From: Variovorax paradoxus
Lineage (GTDB): Bacteria; Pseudomonadota; Gammaproteobacteria; Burkholderiales; Burkholderiaceae_C
DNA length: 64,000 bases
Assembly (NCBI RefSeq): GCF_030811855.1
Contig: NZ_JAUSRN010000016.1
Coordinates: 1-64,000, forward strand
Reading direction: 5' to 3'
Translations under genes and position numbers: made by a program
Shown here: positions 15,685 to 24,730 of the stretch, in pieces
Position numbering within the stretch: the first letter of the stretch is position 1
How the letters are laid out: every line of letters begins with the position of its first letter
The notes under the pieces: model-generated
What the model was told of the DNA's origin: nothing
Seen by the model: the letters and a program-made list of their open reading frames with translations, nothing else
Database searches by the model: none

Positions 15685-16788
15685 ATGATCCGGGCCATGA
15701 AGTCCGGCGAAGCATCTCCCGCTCGGCAACGCGTCCTGTGGATGGCGCAGGTTGCCGCTCTTTTTCTGGCTTTCGCAGCGACGAACAGCGAGGCTCAGCA
15801 GTCCGTGCCTGTGCAACGGCTGCGGGTGGTGGGCGGTCTTGCCAGCGTGAGTCAGTACACGCTTCAAGAGGAGCCCTTCTGGAGCAAGGACCTGGCCCGT
15901 TTGAGCGGCGGCAAATACAGCGCGAGCATTGTCCCCTTCAACCAGGCCGGCGTACCCGGTCCGGAAATGCTCAACCTCATGCGCCTGGGCGTTATCCCCT
16001 TCGGCACTGCGCTTCTGACGCAGATCAGCAATGAGTACCCTGAACTGGGTACCCCGGACATCGCCGGCCTGAACCCTGACATGCCGACGCTGCGCCGGGT
16101 GATCGGCGCTTTCAGGCCCTATCTTGAGAAAACGCTGCGCGAGCGCCATGGCGTCGAAGTCCTTGCGGTGTACGTGTATCCGGCCCAGGTGATCTTCTGC
16201 AAGCAGCCCGTGAAGCAGCTCTCGGACATGGCGGGGCGGCGCATCCGCGTTTCGGGCAGCACGCAAGCCGACTTCGTCCGGGCCCTGAAGGGGGTCCCGG
16301 TGTTCACCGAATTCGCCGAAATCATGGCCAACATGAACTCGGAAAACACCGAGTGCGCAATCACGGGTGCCATGTCCGGCAACACGCTCGGCCTGCACAA
16401 GATCACCGGTTCCCTCTACACGATGCCCATCAGCTGGGGTATTGCCGTGTTCGGCGCCAACACCGACGCATGGAACGCACTTCCCCCGGACTTGAAGCTC
16501 CTGTTGAAAACCGAGCTTCCAAAGCTGGAGGCCGCAGTCTGGGCCGAATCGGAGCGCGACACCGGCAACGGCATTGCGTGCAACACAGGTGCTGCTACAT
16601 GCGTGAAGGGCACCAAGGGCGCCATGGTGGAGGCACGTCCTTCGGCGGATGACGACCGCCGCAGGCGCGAAATCTTCGCCTCGAGCGTATTGACACGATG
16701 GGTACAGCGGTGCGGCGCGGTGTGCGCGGAGGTCTGGAACCAGACCGCGGGCCCCGTGGTGGGCATCAAGGCTCCCGTCGGACAGTGA
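15685..16788 (+). CDS. Orphan TRAP-type (DctP-like) periplasmic substrate-binding protein
   Basis: A 367-residue protein with an N-terminal signal (V-L-W-M-A-Q-V-A-A-L-F-L-A-F-A-A, cleavage near S-E-A-Q). The start may be ATG 15685 or 15697. The body follows the DctP pattern: F-N-Q-A-G-V-P-G-P-E-M-L-N-L-M-R-L-G, Q-L-S-D-M-A-G-R-R-I-R-V-S-G, and a late segment with M-P-I-S-W-G-I-A-V-F-G. No dctQ/dctM permease gene is present. Instead its stop codon overlaps the start of a GGDEF-EAL gene (GTGA, 16785-16788), so the two proteins are made together. I infer that it senses a ligand in the periplasm and signals to the adjacent membrane c-di-GMP enzyme rather than feeding a transporter. Confidence 0.85.
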   Translation: MIRAMKSGEASPARQRVLWMAQVAALFLAFAATNSEAQQSVPVQRLRVVGGLASVSQYTLQEEPFWSKDLARLSGGKYSASIVPFNQAGVPGPEMLNLMRLGVIPFGTALLTQISNEYPELGTPDIAGLNPDMPTLRRVIGAFRPYLEKTLRERHGVEVLAVYVYPAQVIFCKQPVKQLSDMAGRRIRVSGSTQADFVRALKGVPVFTEFAEIMANMNSENTECAITGAMSGNTLGLHKITGSLYTMPISWGIAVFGANTDAWNALPPDLKLLLKTELPKLEAAVWAESERDTGNGIACNTGAATCVKGTKGAMVEARPSADDDRRRREIFASSVLTRWVQRCGAVCAEVWNQTAGPVVGIKAPVGQ

Positions 16789-19757
16789 ACACGCAACTGC
16801 CCCGCCGCATCACCGCCTTCGTTTATGGGGTTGCGGCGCTGTTTCTCGGCGCCGTCCTGTCGATTGCCGCCCTCACGATGTGGCAGACCTACCAGAAGGC
16901 CATCGCCGAAAGCGAGAGCGAGGCCAAGCGCTTCGTCGGCGCCTCGGAAGCCGCGCTCAACCGAAGCCTCTTGGCCGTGGACATGCTGCTCGCGGGCATG
17001 GGGCAGTTCCTGCGTAAATCCACGGAAGCCAGCGTTGCGGACGATATTGGGCAAGCCGACACTGCGCAATTGTTCGAGACCACCGTGCGGCAGAGCCTGC
17101 TGGTGCGTTACCTTGCCTTCCTGAATCCGGACGGCAGGGTCGTCGGGTCTTCCGACCGCCGAGGCGCAGGGCTGGCGGTACAGCTGCCCGACGGCTTCCT
17201 GAAAGAGCTCTTGAACCGGCCGGGGGCATTGCTGTCGATCAGCGCGCCTTCGGTCAGCCTCGCCACATCGCAGCAGGTGCTGTACTTCGGTCGTGTGCTC
17301 CGGCTCGCCGACGGCAGCCGGCTGGTGGCGGTGGCTGAAGTGCAAGTGTCGATGCTCACCACCATTCTTGCGCAGGGCGCGAGCATCAAGGGGCTCGAGG
17401 TCACGCTGGAGCGAGAGGCGGGGCCGCTCCTGGCCAGCATGCCGCCGCGCGACGATCTTGCCGGACGGGTCATTCGCCCGGTGATGACGGATCCGGTCAG
17501 CGACGGGCGTCCGCTCAGGATGGATGCGCGGCTGAGCGGCACTCCCGCCATCATCGTGGCCCGCCCCACGCTTTACCGGAACCTGCTGATCGTCGCAGGC
17601 ATTCCGCTCGAGGTTGCACTGGAAGATTGGCGCAGGGAGCGCGATCTGATCCTGGGCACGGCACTGGCCTTCACGCTGATGATCCTGGCCGTGAGCTACT
17701 TCGCCCATCTGCAGCTGCGCCGGCAGTGGAGCGCTCGCGGCGACCTGCTCCGCTCCAAGGCCACGCTGGACCAGGCCCTCGAATCGATGGCCGACGGCTT
17801 CGTGCTGCTCGATCCAGAGGGCCGCATCGTCACGTGGAACCGCCGCTTCGTCGATTACTTTCCCTGGACCGAGACATTGCTTTCGCCGCGGGCAACGTTC
17901 CAGCAGATCGACGATCAGAACGTGCGTCACCTGCAAGCGCAGAACGAGCAGGAACTCACCTTGCCGAACGGCCAGGTGATCCTCGCGGTGAAAAGTCCCA
18001 CGCCGGACGGCGGGCTGGTGTGCGTCTACCGCGACGTGACCGAGAAGCGGCGCCATCTGGCGGACATCCTCGAAGGCAAGGCACAGTTGCAGGCCACGCT
18101 GGACGCCCTGCCCGACGTGCTGCTCGAGGCCGGCATCGATGGCCGGTGCTACCGCTTCCATTCGCCGCGCCGCCCCAGGTCCTCCATCAAGGTGCGCGAG
18201 CCGGTCGGCAAGCTGATGTCCGAGCTGTTGCCAACCAACGCCGCCGCCGAGGTGATGGTGGCGCTGCGCGATGCGTTCGAGTTCGGTTTCTCGTCCGGCA
18301 GGCAGTTCGAAAGCCGGGGTCCCAAGGGCGCGCTCTGGTTCGAGATTTCGGTGTCGCGCATGGCGGTTGGCGAAGGTGCGGACGCTCGCTTCATCGTCAT
18401 CCTGCGCAACATCACGGACAGCAAGCTCGCGGCCCGCGAGATCGAGCACCTCGCCTTCTACGACATCCTCACGGGCCTGCCCAACCGCCGGCTGCTGCTT
18501 CATCGCCTGCAAGCCAGCATCGACTCCAACATCCGGCGCTCGCGGCACGGTGCCTTGCTGTTTCTCGACCTGGACGACTTCAAGACACTGAACGATGCGC
18601 TCGGCCACGCTGTGGGCGACGAGCTGCTGAAGCAGGTGGCCGTGCGGCTCCAGGGCAGCCTGGGCGAAGGCAGCACTGTGGCGCGGCTCGGCGGCGACGA
18701 ATTCGTGGTGCTGCTCGAGAACCTCAGCGAAGATCCAGCCATTGCCGCCATGCAGACCAATGCCAGCGGCGAGGCCATCCTCACGGGGCTGAACCAGTCG
18801 TTCCAGCTGGACAATCATCAGTACCACAGCACCTGCAGCATCGGTGCCGTGGTCTTCAACGCCACGCATCAATCGCTGGAAGACCTGCTGAAGCAGGCGG
18901 ACATCGCCATGTACTACGCCAAGTCGGCGGGTGGCAACGCGCTGCGGTTCTTCGAGACTGCAATGCAGACGGCCATCACGGCCCGTGCCACGCTGGAGAG
19001 CGAAATGCACGCGGCGCTGGAAGGCGGGCAGTTCTTGCTGCACTACCAAAGCCAGGTCACGTCGGAAGGCCACATCGTAGGCGCCGAGGTCCTCATTCGC
19101 TGGCAGCATCCGGAAAAGGGCATGGTGCAGCCCGGAGGCTTCATCGAGCTGGCCGAAGAAACCGGGCTGATCGTGCCGATCGGCATGTGGGTGCTCGAAA
19201 CCGCCTGCGTGCAGCTCGAGCGCTGGAGCCATGACCCGAGGCGGCGGCACCTGCAGCTCGCCGTCAACGTCAGCGCGCGCCAGTTCCGAAGCGACGATTT
19301 CGTGGATCGAATCCGCGATGTGATCCGAAGAACCGGCGCAGACCCGACGCGGCTGAAGCTGGAGCTCACCGAAAGCCTGCTGCAGGACAAGGTGACCGAA
19401 ACCATCGGCAAGATGCAGTCCCTCGCGGCCATGGGCATCCACTTTTCGATGGACGACTTCGGCACCGGCTATTCGTCGCTTTCCTACATGACGCAGCTGC
19501 CGCTGAACCAGATCAAGGTCGACAAGTTCTTCGTGCAGAACATCGGCATCGATCCGAAGGTCGAGCTGATCATCCAGGCCATCATCGGCATGGCGCACAA
19601 CCTGGACCTCGAGATCGTGGCAGAGGGCGTCGAAACGCAACAGCAGTTCGAGTTTCTCCAGGCGCACGGGGCCATGCTGTGCCAAGGCTACCTGTTCAGC
19701 AGGCCAGTGCCGATCGAGCAGTTCGAAGCGCAGCTGGACGTCGCGATGGCCGACTGA
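16785..19757 (+). CDS. Membrane sensor GGDEF-EAL protein (c-di-GMP synthesis/degradation)
   Basis: A 990-residue protein. GTG at 16785 overlaps the stop of the preceding gene, so translation is coupled. Residues about 12-33 and 287-307 are membrane helices bracketing a periplasmic sensor of roughly 250 residues (Cache/PDC-like). Two PAS-like segments follow (about 325-435 and 440-550). The GGDEF domain has an intact G-G-D-E-F at 636-640, but the inhibitory RxxD site is absent. The EAL domain (about 735-985) has E768-V-L, N-V-S-A-R-Q-F, E-L-T-E-S-L-L, D-D-F-G-T-G-Y-S-S-L, K-V-D-K-F-F and E-G-V-E-T-Q, so all metal and catalytic residues appear present. Both activities are therefore possible; which dominates probably depends on the sensor. 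Confidence 0.93.
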   Translation: MNTQLPRRITAFVYGVAALFLGAVLSIAALTMWQTYQKAIAESESEAKRFVGASEAALNRSLLAVDMLLAGMGQFLRKSTEASVADDIGQADTAQLFETTVRQSLLVRYLAFLNPDGRVVGSSDRRGAGLAVQLPDGFLKELLNRPGALLSISAPSVSLATSQQVLYFGRVLRLADGSRLVAVAEVQVSMLTTILAQGASIKGLEVTLEREAGPLLASMPPRDDLAGRVIRPVMTDPVSDGRPLRMDARLSGTPAIIVARPTLYRNLLIVAGIPLEVALEDWRRERDLILGTALAFTLMILAVSYFAHLQLRRQWSARGDLLRSKATLDQALESMADGFVLLDPEGRIVTWNRRFVDYFPWTETLLSPRATFQQIDDQNVRHLQAQNEQELTLPNGQVILAVKSPTPDGGLVCVYRDVTEKRRHLADILEGKAQLQATLDALPDVLLEAGIDGRCYRFHSPRRPRSSIKVREPVGKLMSELLPTNAAAEVMVALRDAFEFGFSSGRQFESRGPKGALWFEISVSRMAVGEGADARFIVILRNITDSKLAAREIEHLAFYDILTGLPNRRLLLHRLQASIDSNIRRSRHGALLFLDLDDFKTLNDALGHAVGDELLKQVAVRLQGSLGEGSTVARLGGDEFVVLLENLSEDPAIAAMQTNASGEAILTGLNQSFQLDNHQYHSTCSIGAVVFNATHQSLEDLLKQADIAMYYAKSAGGNALRFFETAMQTAITARATLESEMHAALEGGQFLLHYQSQVTSEGHIVGAEVLIRWQHPEKGMVQPGGFIELAEETGLIVPIGMWVLETACVQLERWSHDPRRRHLQLAVNVSARQFRSDDFVDRIRDVIRRTGADPTRLKLELTESLLQDKVTETIGKMQSLAAMGIHFSMDDFGTGYSSLSYMTQLPLNQIKVDKFFVQNIGIDPKVELIIQAIIGMAHNLDLEIVAEGVETQQQFEFLQAHGAMLCQGYLFSRPVPIEQFEAQLDVAMAD

Positions 19758-19786
19758 ATGCATGTCGCGCTGATCGAGTTCACACG

Positions 19787-22555
19787 ATGATGCGCTTGCC
19801 CACATTCAGCCTGCGCACCCGCCTGACGGCGGGCGTGGTTGCGATCGTTTTCCTCACGACCTTCGGGGTGACCACCGCTGCGCTTTACTTCGTCAAGCGC
19901 AACATGCAGGCCGCCATTGCCAGCGAGCAGCTCGAACGGATATCGGCCATTGCCGAGGCGGTAGACCAGAAATTCCTAAGCCGGCGCACCTTGCTGAAGA
20001 CCTTCGGCGACGCCGTCGAGAGCCACGACCTCGCCAGGCCCGAGGGATTGCAGGACTTGGTCATGCGGCACAAGTCGCTGAAAGAGGCCTTCGACAACGT
20101 CGCCTTCGTGGACACCGATGGCAAGCTGGTTGCCAACCTCAACGGCGCACACCAGATCGGCCGGGTCAACATCAAGGATCGCGAGTACTTCCAGCGCACG
20201 ATGGAGGCCAAGGCCGGCGTGATTTCCGCGCCCTACCGCAACCGGCTCAATGGCCTGGCGCAAATCGCCATGACCGAACCGGTGCTGGACCGGCAGGGCA
20301 ACGTGGCCTACGTCATCGCCGCTTCGATCAATCTCAGCGAACAGAACTTTCTCGGTGAGCTTGCCAACGTGAAATTCGGCAAGACGGGGTACATGTTCAT
20401 CACCAACACGGATGGCATCGTCATCGAGCATCCCGACAAGTCCAGGCTGCTCCAGCATGTGGAGGCCGATGGCGTGCGCAATGCCGCCACGGAGCGCGCC
20501 ATTGCGGGCTACGAGGGCACGGCAGAAGCCGTCAACCGCAAAGGCGTGCGCGGCCTGTACGCGTTCAAGCCGCTCCGCCAGACCAACTGGGTGCTGGGCG
20601 CCATTTATCCGCGCGCCGAAGCCTTTGCGCACATCGAGCGGATCGAGCGCTTTGCATGGGCGGGCGCAGTGCTGCTCACGCTTGTGGCGGGCGCGCTCGC
20701 CTTGGTGACTACGCGGTCGCAGCTCGCGCCCCTGTCGCGGCTGCGCGAGCACATGCAGGTCTCGCGCGCGGTTGCGGTCTATGCGCCAATGAAAGAGGCG
20801 CCGCCGTCCACGGACGAGATCGGCGATTTGTCGCGCACCTTCGATTCGCTGATGCAAGAGCGCCAGGCGTCTCAGGAGCGGGTGCAGGCCAGCGAAAGAT
20901 TCCTGCGCGACGTGACCGACAACCTGCCGGCGGTCGTCGCCTACTTCGACAGCGACCAGCGCTGCCTGTTCGCCAACAAGGCGGGACTCGGCATGCGTGG
21001 CAGGACGCAGGCCGACATCGGACGCATGACCATGCAGGAGTCGCTGCCCGATGCGGTCTACCGGCAGCTCGTTCCGCACATCGACAAGGTGCTTGCGGGA
21101 ACGCCGACGCGCGCGGAAGGCACCTACGACCGCAACGGCAAGGAAGGCTTCTTCGAGTGCCATCTGGCGCCCGACATCCGCGATGACGGCATGCTGGCCG
21201 GCTACTACGTGATGACCTTCGACATCACGCGCCAGAAGGTGGCCGAGCGCGAGCGCGCCGCTGGCGAAGCCCGCGTGCGCACCATCACCGACAATCTTCC
21301 GGCGCTCGTGTCTCACGTGGACTCGTCGCTGCGCTTCACCTTCGTGAACGAGCATCTGCGTGCCCTGTTCGACGGCACCGAGCTGGTGGGAAAGCTGCTG
21401 CCCGAGGTGCGAGGCGTCGAGGACTTCGAGGTGGTCGAGCCTTATGTTCGCCGCGTGCTCGCAGGGGAAGCCGTCACCTTCGAGAAAAAGGGCGATGCCG
21501 CGCGCGGCATCGGGCACCGGTGGCACCAGTCGCACTACATTCCCGACCGCAACGCGGACGGCACCGTGCGCGGCTTCTACGCAATGACCTTCGACATCAC
21601 CGAGCGCAAGCAGGCCGAGATGCGAAGCGCCGAGAGCGAGCGCCGCCTGCGGGGCCTGACCGACAACGTTCCGGCGCTGCTGACCGAACTGGACAGAGAA
21701 GAGCGGGTGGTCTTCTGCAACGGCAGGTATCAGACCTGGCTCGGCATCTCGCCGGATTCGATCATGAATCGCCCCATCCGAGAGGTGATCGGCGACGCGC
21801 ACTACGAGATGCGCAAGCCACTGCTGGCCCGCGCATTCGCCGGCGAGGTGGTGTCTTTCGAGCAGTCGGCCCGGCTGCTGATCGGCGAGCGAACCCTGCA
21901 GACGACCTACCTGCCGCAGAAGAATGCCGAGGGCGAGGTGGTGGGCCTCTATGTGCTGGCGAACGACGTCAGCGACCTGAAGCAAAAGCAGCTGCAGCTG
22001 GACGTTCTTGCGCGCGAAGATGCGCTCACGGGCCTGCCGAACCGCCGGTCGTTCGAAGAGCATGCGCACGACGCGATGGCCAGGTCGCGGCGCTCCGGCC
22101 TGTCGGTCTGCCTACTGTTCCTGGACATCGACTACTTCAAGACCATCAACGATTCGCTGGGCCACGCAGCGGGCGATGCGGTACTGAAGGAATTCGGCCG
22201 CCGGCTCCGGCAGAGCGTGCGCGACACCGACATGGCGGCGCGCTACGCCGGTGACGAATTCGTGATTCTTCTCGAAGGGGTGGCGGGCCCCTCCGAAGCG
22301 CAAATGGTGGCGGGCAAGGTGCTGGCTTCCATGCGGCCGCCCTTCGATCTGCCCAGCCGCAGCCTGAACACAACGACCAGCATCGGCGTTGCGATGTCGG
22401 AAGACGACGAGGACTTTCCTTCCTTGCTGGTGCGCGCCGACAACGCGCTGTACGCGGCCAAGAAAGAGGGCAAGAACCGCTTCGTGATGGCGGCGCCCAG
22501 GACCGAAGCCAGGGGCGCCGGCGCATGGCCGCGGCAGGAGCCCTACAGCGCCTGA
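19787..22555 (+). CDS. Membrane-bound diguanylate cyclase with Cache and three PAS domains
   Basis: A 922-residue protein from ATG 19787 (29 bases after the GGDEF-EAL stop; the next codon is also ATG). Membrane helices at about 14-36 and 283-303 bracket a periplasmic dCache-type sensor (F-V-D-T-D-G-K-L-V-A-N-L, D-R-E-Y-F-Q-R-T-M then G-K-T-G-Y-M-F-I-T-N-T-D-G). A short HAMP-like linker leads to three PAS units, each starting with D-N-L-P-A or D-N-V-P-A. The GGDEF domain is C-terminal: A-G-D-E-F at 821-825 (Ala in the first place is active in known cyclases) with the inhibitory site R812-D-T-D815 exactly five residues before, so product inhibition is expected. It adds a second c-di-GMP source to the block. 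Confidence 0.93.
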   Translation: MMRLPTFSLRTRLTAGVVAIVFLTTFGVTTAALYFVKRNMQAAIASEQLERISAIAEAVDQKFLSRRTLLKTFGDAVESHDLARPEGLQDLVMRHKSLKEAFDNVAFVDTDGKLVANLNGAHQIGRVNIKDREYFQRTMEAKAGVISAPYRNRLNGLAQIAMTEPVLDRQGNVAYVIAASINLSEQNFLGELANVKFGKTGYMFITNTDGIVIEHPDKSRLLQHVEADGVRNAATERAIAGYEGTAEAVNRKGVRGLYAFKPLRQTNWVLGAIYPRAEAFAHIERIERFAWAGAVLLTLVAGALALVTTRSQLAPLSRLREHMQVSRAVAVYAPMKEAPPSTDEIGDLSRTFDSLMQERQASQERVQASERFLRDVTDNLPAVVAYFDSDQRCLFANKAGLGMRGRTQADIGRMTMQESLPDAVYRQLVPHIDKVLAGTPTRAEGTYDRNGKEGFFECHLAPDIRDDGMLAGYYVMTFDITRQKVAERERAAGEARVRTITDNLPALVSHVDSSLRFTFVNEHLRALFDGTELVGKLLPEVRGVEDFEVVEPYVRRVLAGEAVTFEKKGDAARGIGHRWHQSHYIPDRNADGTVRGFYAMTFDITERKQAEMRSAESERRLRGLTDNVPALLTELDREERVVFCNGRYQTWLGISPDSIMNRPIREVIGDAHYEMRKPLLARAFAGEVVSFEQSARLLIGERTLQTTYLPQKNAEGEVVGLYVLANDVSDLKQKQLQLDVLAREDALTGLPNRRSFEEHAHDAMARSRRSGLSVCLLFLDIDYFKTINDSLGHAAGDAVLKEFGRRLRQSVRDTDMAARYAGDEFVILLEGVAGPSEAQMVAGKVLASMRPPFDLPSRSLNTTTSIGVAMSEDDEDFPSLLVRADNALYAAKKEGKNRFVMAAPRTEARGAGAWPRQEPYSA

Positions 22556-22795
22556 GGCCGCGGCTTTCGTCGTGCCCGCCGCTCGCGATCTCGGCCTTGT
22601 CCTACGCGGAAAGTACCCGAGGCTGCCCTAAATTTGCGGCAGCACCTTCACGGCCAGCCTGCATGCGCCAGCGCATGTACGCAGCCTCGTGCGGGGATGT
22701 TCGAGCGAAGGAATTCGGGAGTTCGGCATCAGCCGCTGAAGCGGGGAGCCGCATGCCGCTGCACCGATGCGCGGCCACTGGAAGGGCGAAGAGCA

Positions 22796-24724
22796 ATGGC
22801 AGAACACGGCGGTGGGAGTGCACCCCTCAACCAACGTACTCTGACCGACGCCGATTATCGGCTGATGGTCGATACAGTCACCGGCTACGCCATCACCGTT
22901 CTGGACCCGGGCGGCATCTTCATCAGCTGGAACGACGGGGCGAGAAAGCTCAATGGCTACGAGCCGTCCGAGGTGCTCGGGCGCCACTTCTCTTTGCTTT
23001 ACCCGAGCGAGCTCATCGACCAGAACCGGCCGGAGCAGGAACTCGCCCGGGCCCGTGACGAAGGCTATGTGGAAGAAGAGGGCTGGCGCTTGCGCAAGGA
23101 CGGCACGCGCTTCTGGGCCAGTGTCGTCCTCACCCGGATGACCGGTCCGGGCGGTGATGTCCGCGGCTATTCCATCATCACGCGGGACCTCAGCGAGCGG
23201 CGCCGCCAGGACGAAATGCTGCGCATGAGCGAGGAGCGGTTCCGGCTCCTGGTCGAAGGCGTGAAGGACTACGCGATCTTCATGCTCGATCCCGGCGGCC
23301 ACATCGTGAGCTGGAATCTGGGCGCGCAGAAGAACAAGGGCTACGAGGCATCCGAGATCATCGGGCAGCACTTTTCCAAGTTCTATCCGCCCGACGTGGC
23401 CGCCAGCGGCTGGCCGGAACAAGAGTTGCGCTATGCCCTGCGCGACGGGCGCTTCGAGGACGAGGGCTGGCGCATCCGCAAGGACGGCAGCCGGTTCTGG
23501 GCCAGCGTGGTGATCACCGCGCTGCACGACGCCACCGGCAAGCACCGCGGCTTTGCCAAGGTCACGCGAGACCTGACCGAGCGGCGCCGCGTCACGGCGC
23601 TGGAAGACGAGGGGCGGCGCGTGACCAACTTTCTCGCCATGCTCGGGCATGAGCTGCGCAATCCGCTCGCGCCGATCTCGAATGCGCTCGAACTCCTCAA
23701 GCGCGAAAAGACGGATTCGGGGGTGGTTGCGCATACACGCGACATCATCGGCCGGCAGCTGCGGCAGATGACGAGGTTGGTCGACGACCTGCTCGACGTG
23801 GGCCGCATCACGAGCGGCAAGATCCATCTGGAGAACAAGCCGGTGCGCCTGCGCGACGCCATTGCCCAGGCCATCGAGGCAGCGCGGCCGTTGATCGAAA
23901 GCAAGTCGCAGACGATTCACCTCGAGGCCCGTGACGCGGACCCGTGGATTTCAGGAGACAGCGCGCGGGTCATCCAGATCGTCAGCAACCTGATCCACAA
24001 CGCGGCCAAATTCACGCACAACGGCGGCAACATCCACGTGTCGCTCTCGCAAGGCACCGCCGATGCCGACATCAGCGTGCGCGACGACGGTCCCGGCATC
24101 CTGCCCAAGGACCTGCACCGGATCTTCGACCTGTTCGTGCAGGGCGAACAGAACATGGCGCGGACGCAGGGCGGGCTTGGGCTGGGGCTCAGCCTGGTGC
24201 AGCAGCTGACCACGCTGCACGGAGGCCGGGTGAGCGCCTTCAGCACCGGCAGGGCGGGTGAGGGCAGCGAGTTCGTGGTGCAGTTTCCCACCGTCCAGGC
24301 GCCGATTGCCACGCTCGAGGCGCAGCCCCGGCCCTTGGGAGAGCAGCGCGTGCTGGTGGTGGATGACAACACCGACGCGGCCGAAACCATGGCGCTGTTG
24401 CTGGAAGCGCTTGGCTACAGGTCCAGCGTCGCGCATGGCGGGCTCGCGGCCATCGAGGCGGTCAAGGCGCAAGACCCCGACGCCGTGCTGCTGGACATCG
24501 GCCTGCCCGACCTGAGCGGCCACGAGGTTGCCAGGCGCCTCAGGGCCGAGATGATCAACCCGCCGCCGCTGATTGCCGTGACCGGCTACGGCCAGGCCAG
24601 CGACCGAGACACGAGCCTCGAGGCCGGCTTTCGCGCCCACCTCACGAAGCCGGTCGACGTCGACAAGCTTTCGGCGCTGCTCGAGCGCCTGCTGGAGCCG
24701 CCGCCTCGCTCGAAGGCGGCGTAG
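22796..24724 (+). CDS. Hybrid sensor histidine kinase (PAS-PAS-HisKA-HATPase-REC)
   Basis: A 642-residue soluble kinase. The ATG at 22796 is used, since the upstream in-frame sequence has no domain character. Two similar PAS domains (about 20-130 and 142-260) share I-S-W-N / V-S-W-N, G-R-H-F-S / G-Q-H-F-S and E-E-G-W-R / D-E-G-W-R blocks, so they are an internal duplication. The phosphoacceptor is H285 (M-L-G-H-E-L-R-N-P-L-A-P). The ATPase boxes are N-L-I-H-N-A-A-K-F-T, D-D-G-P-G-I and G-L-G-L-G-L. A receiver domain at about 515-630 has V-V-D-D-N-T and the phosphorylatable D567 (V-L-L-D-I-G-L-P-D). It is separated from the diguanylate cyclase by 240 bases, so it may have its own promoter. No separate response regulator is adjacent. 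Confidence 0.93.
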   Translation: MAEHGGGSAPLNQRTLTDADYRLMVDTVTGYAITVLDPGGIFISWNDGARKLNGYEPSEVLGRHFSLLYPSELIDQNRPEQELARARDEGYVEEEGWRLRKDGTRFWASVVLTRMTGPGGDVRGYSIITRDLSERRRQDEMLRMSEERFRLLVEGVKDYAIFMLDPGGHIVSWNLGAQKNKGYEASEIIGQHFSKFYPPDVAASGWPEQELRYALRDGRFEDEGWRIRKDGSRFWASVVITALHDATGKHRGFAKVTRDLTERRRVTALEDEGRRVTNFLAMLGHELRNPLAPISNALELLKREKTDSGVVAHTRDIIGRQLRQMTRLVDDLLDVGRITSGKIHLENKPVRLRDAIAQAIEAARPLIESKSQTIHLEARDADPWISGDSARVIQIVSNLIHNAAKFTHNGGNIHVSLSQGTADADISVRDDGPGILPKDLHRIFDLFVQGEQNMARTQGGLGLGLSLVQQLTTLHGGRVSAFSTGRAGEGSEFVVQFPTVQAPIATLEAQPRPLGEQRVLVVDDNTDAAETMALLLEALGYRSSVAHGGLAAIEAVKAQDPDAVLLDIGLPDLSGHEVARRLRAEMINPPPLIAVTGYGQASDRDTSLEAGFRAHLTKPVDVDKLSALLERLLEPPPRSKAA

Positions 24725-24730
24725 CAGCCC

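Noticed and set aside
16416-19805. A 1129-codon minus-strand ORF opposite the GGDEF-EAL gene
   Set aside because: It mirrors the high-GC real gene and shows His/Asp/Gln-rich antisense composition with no domain.
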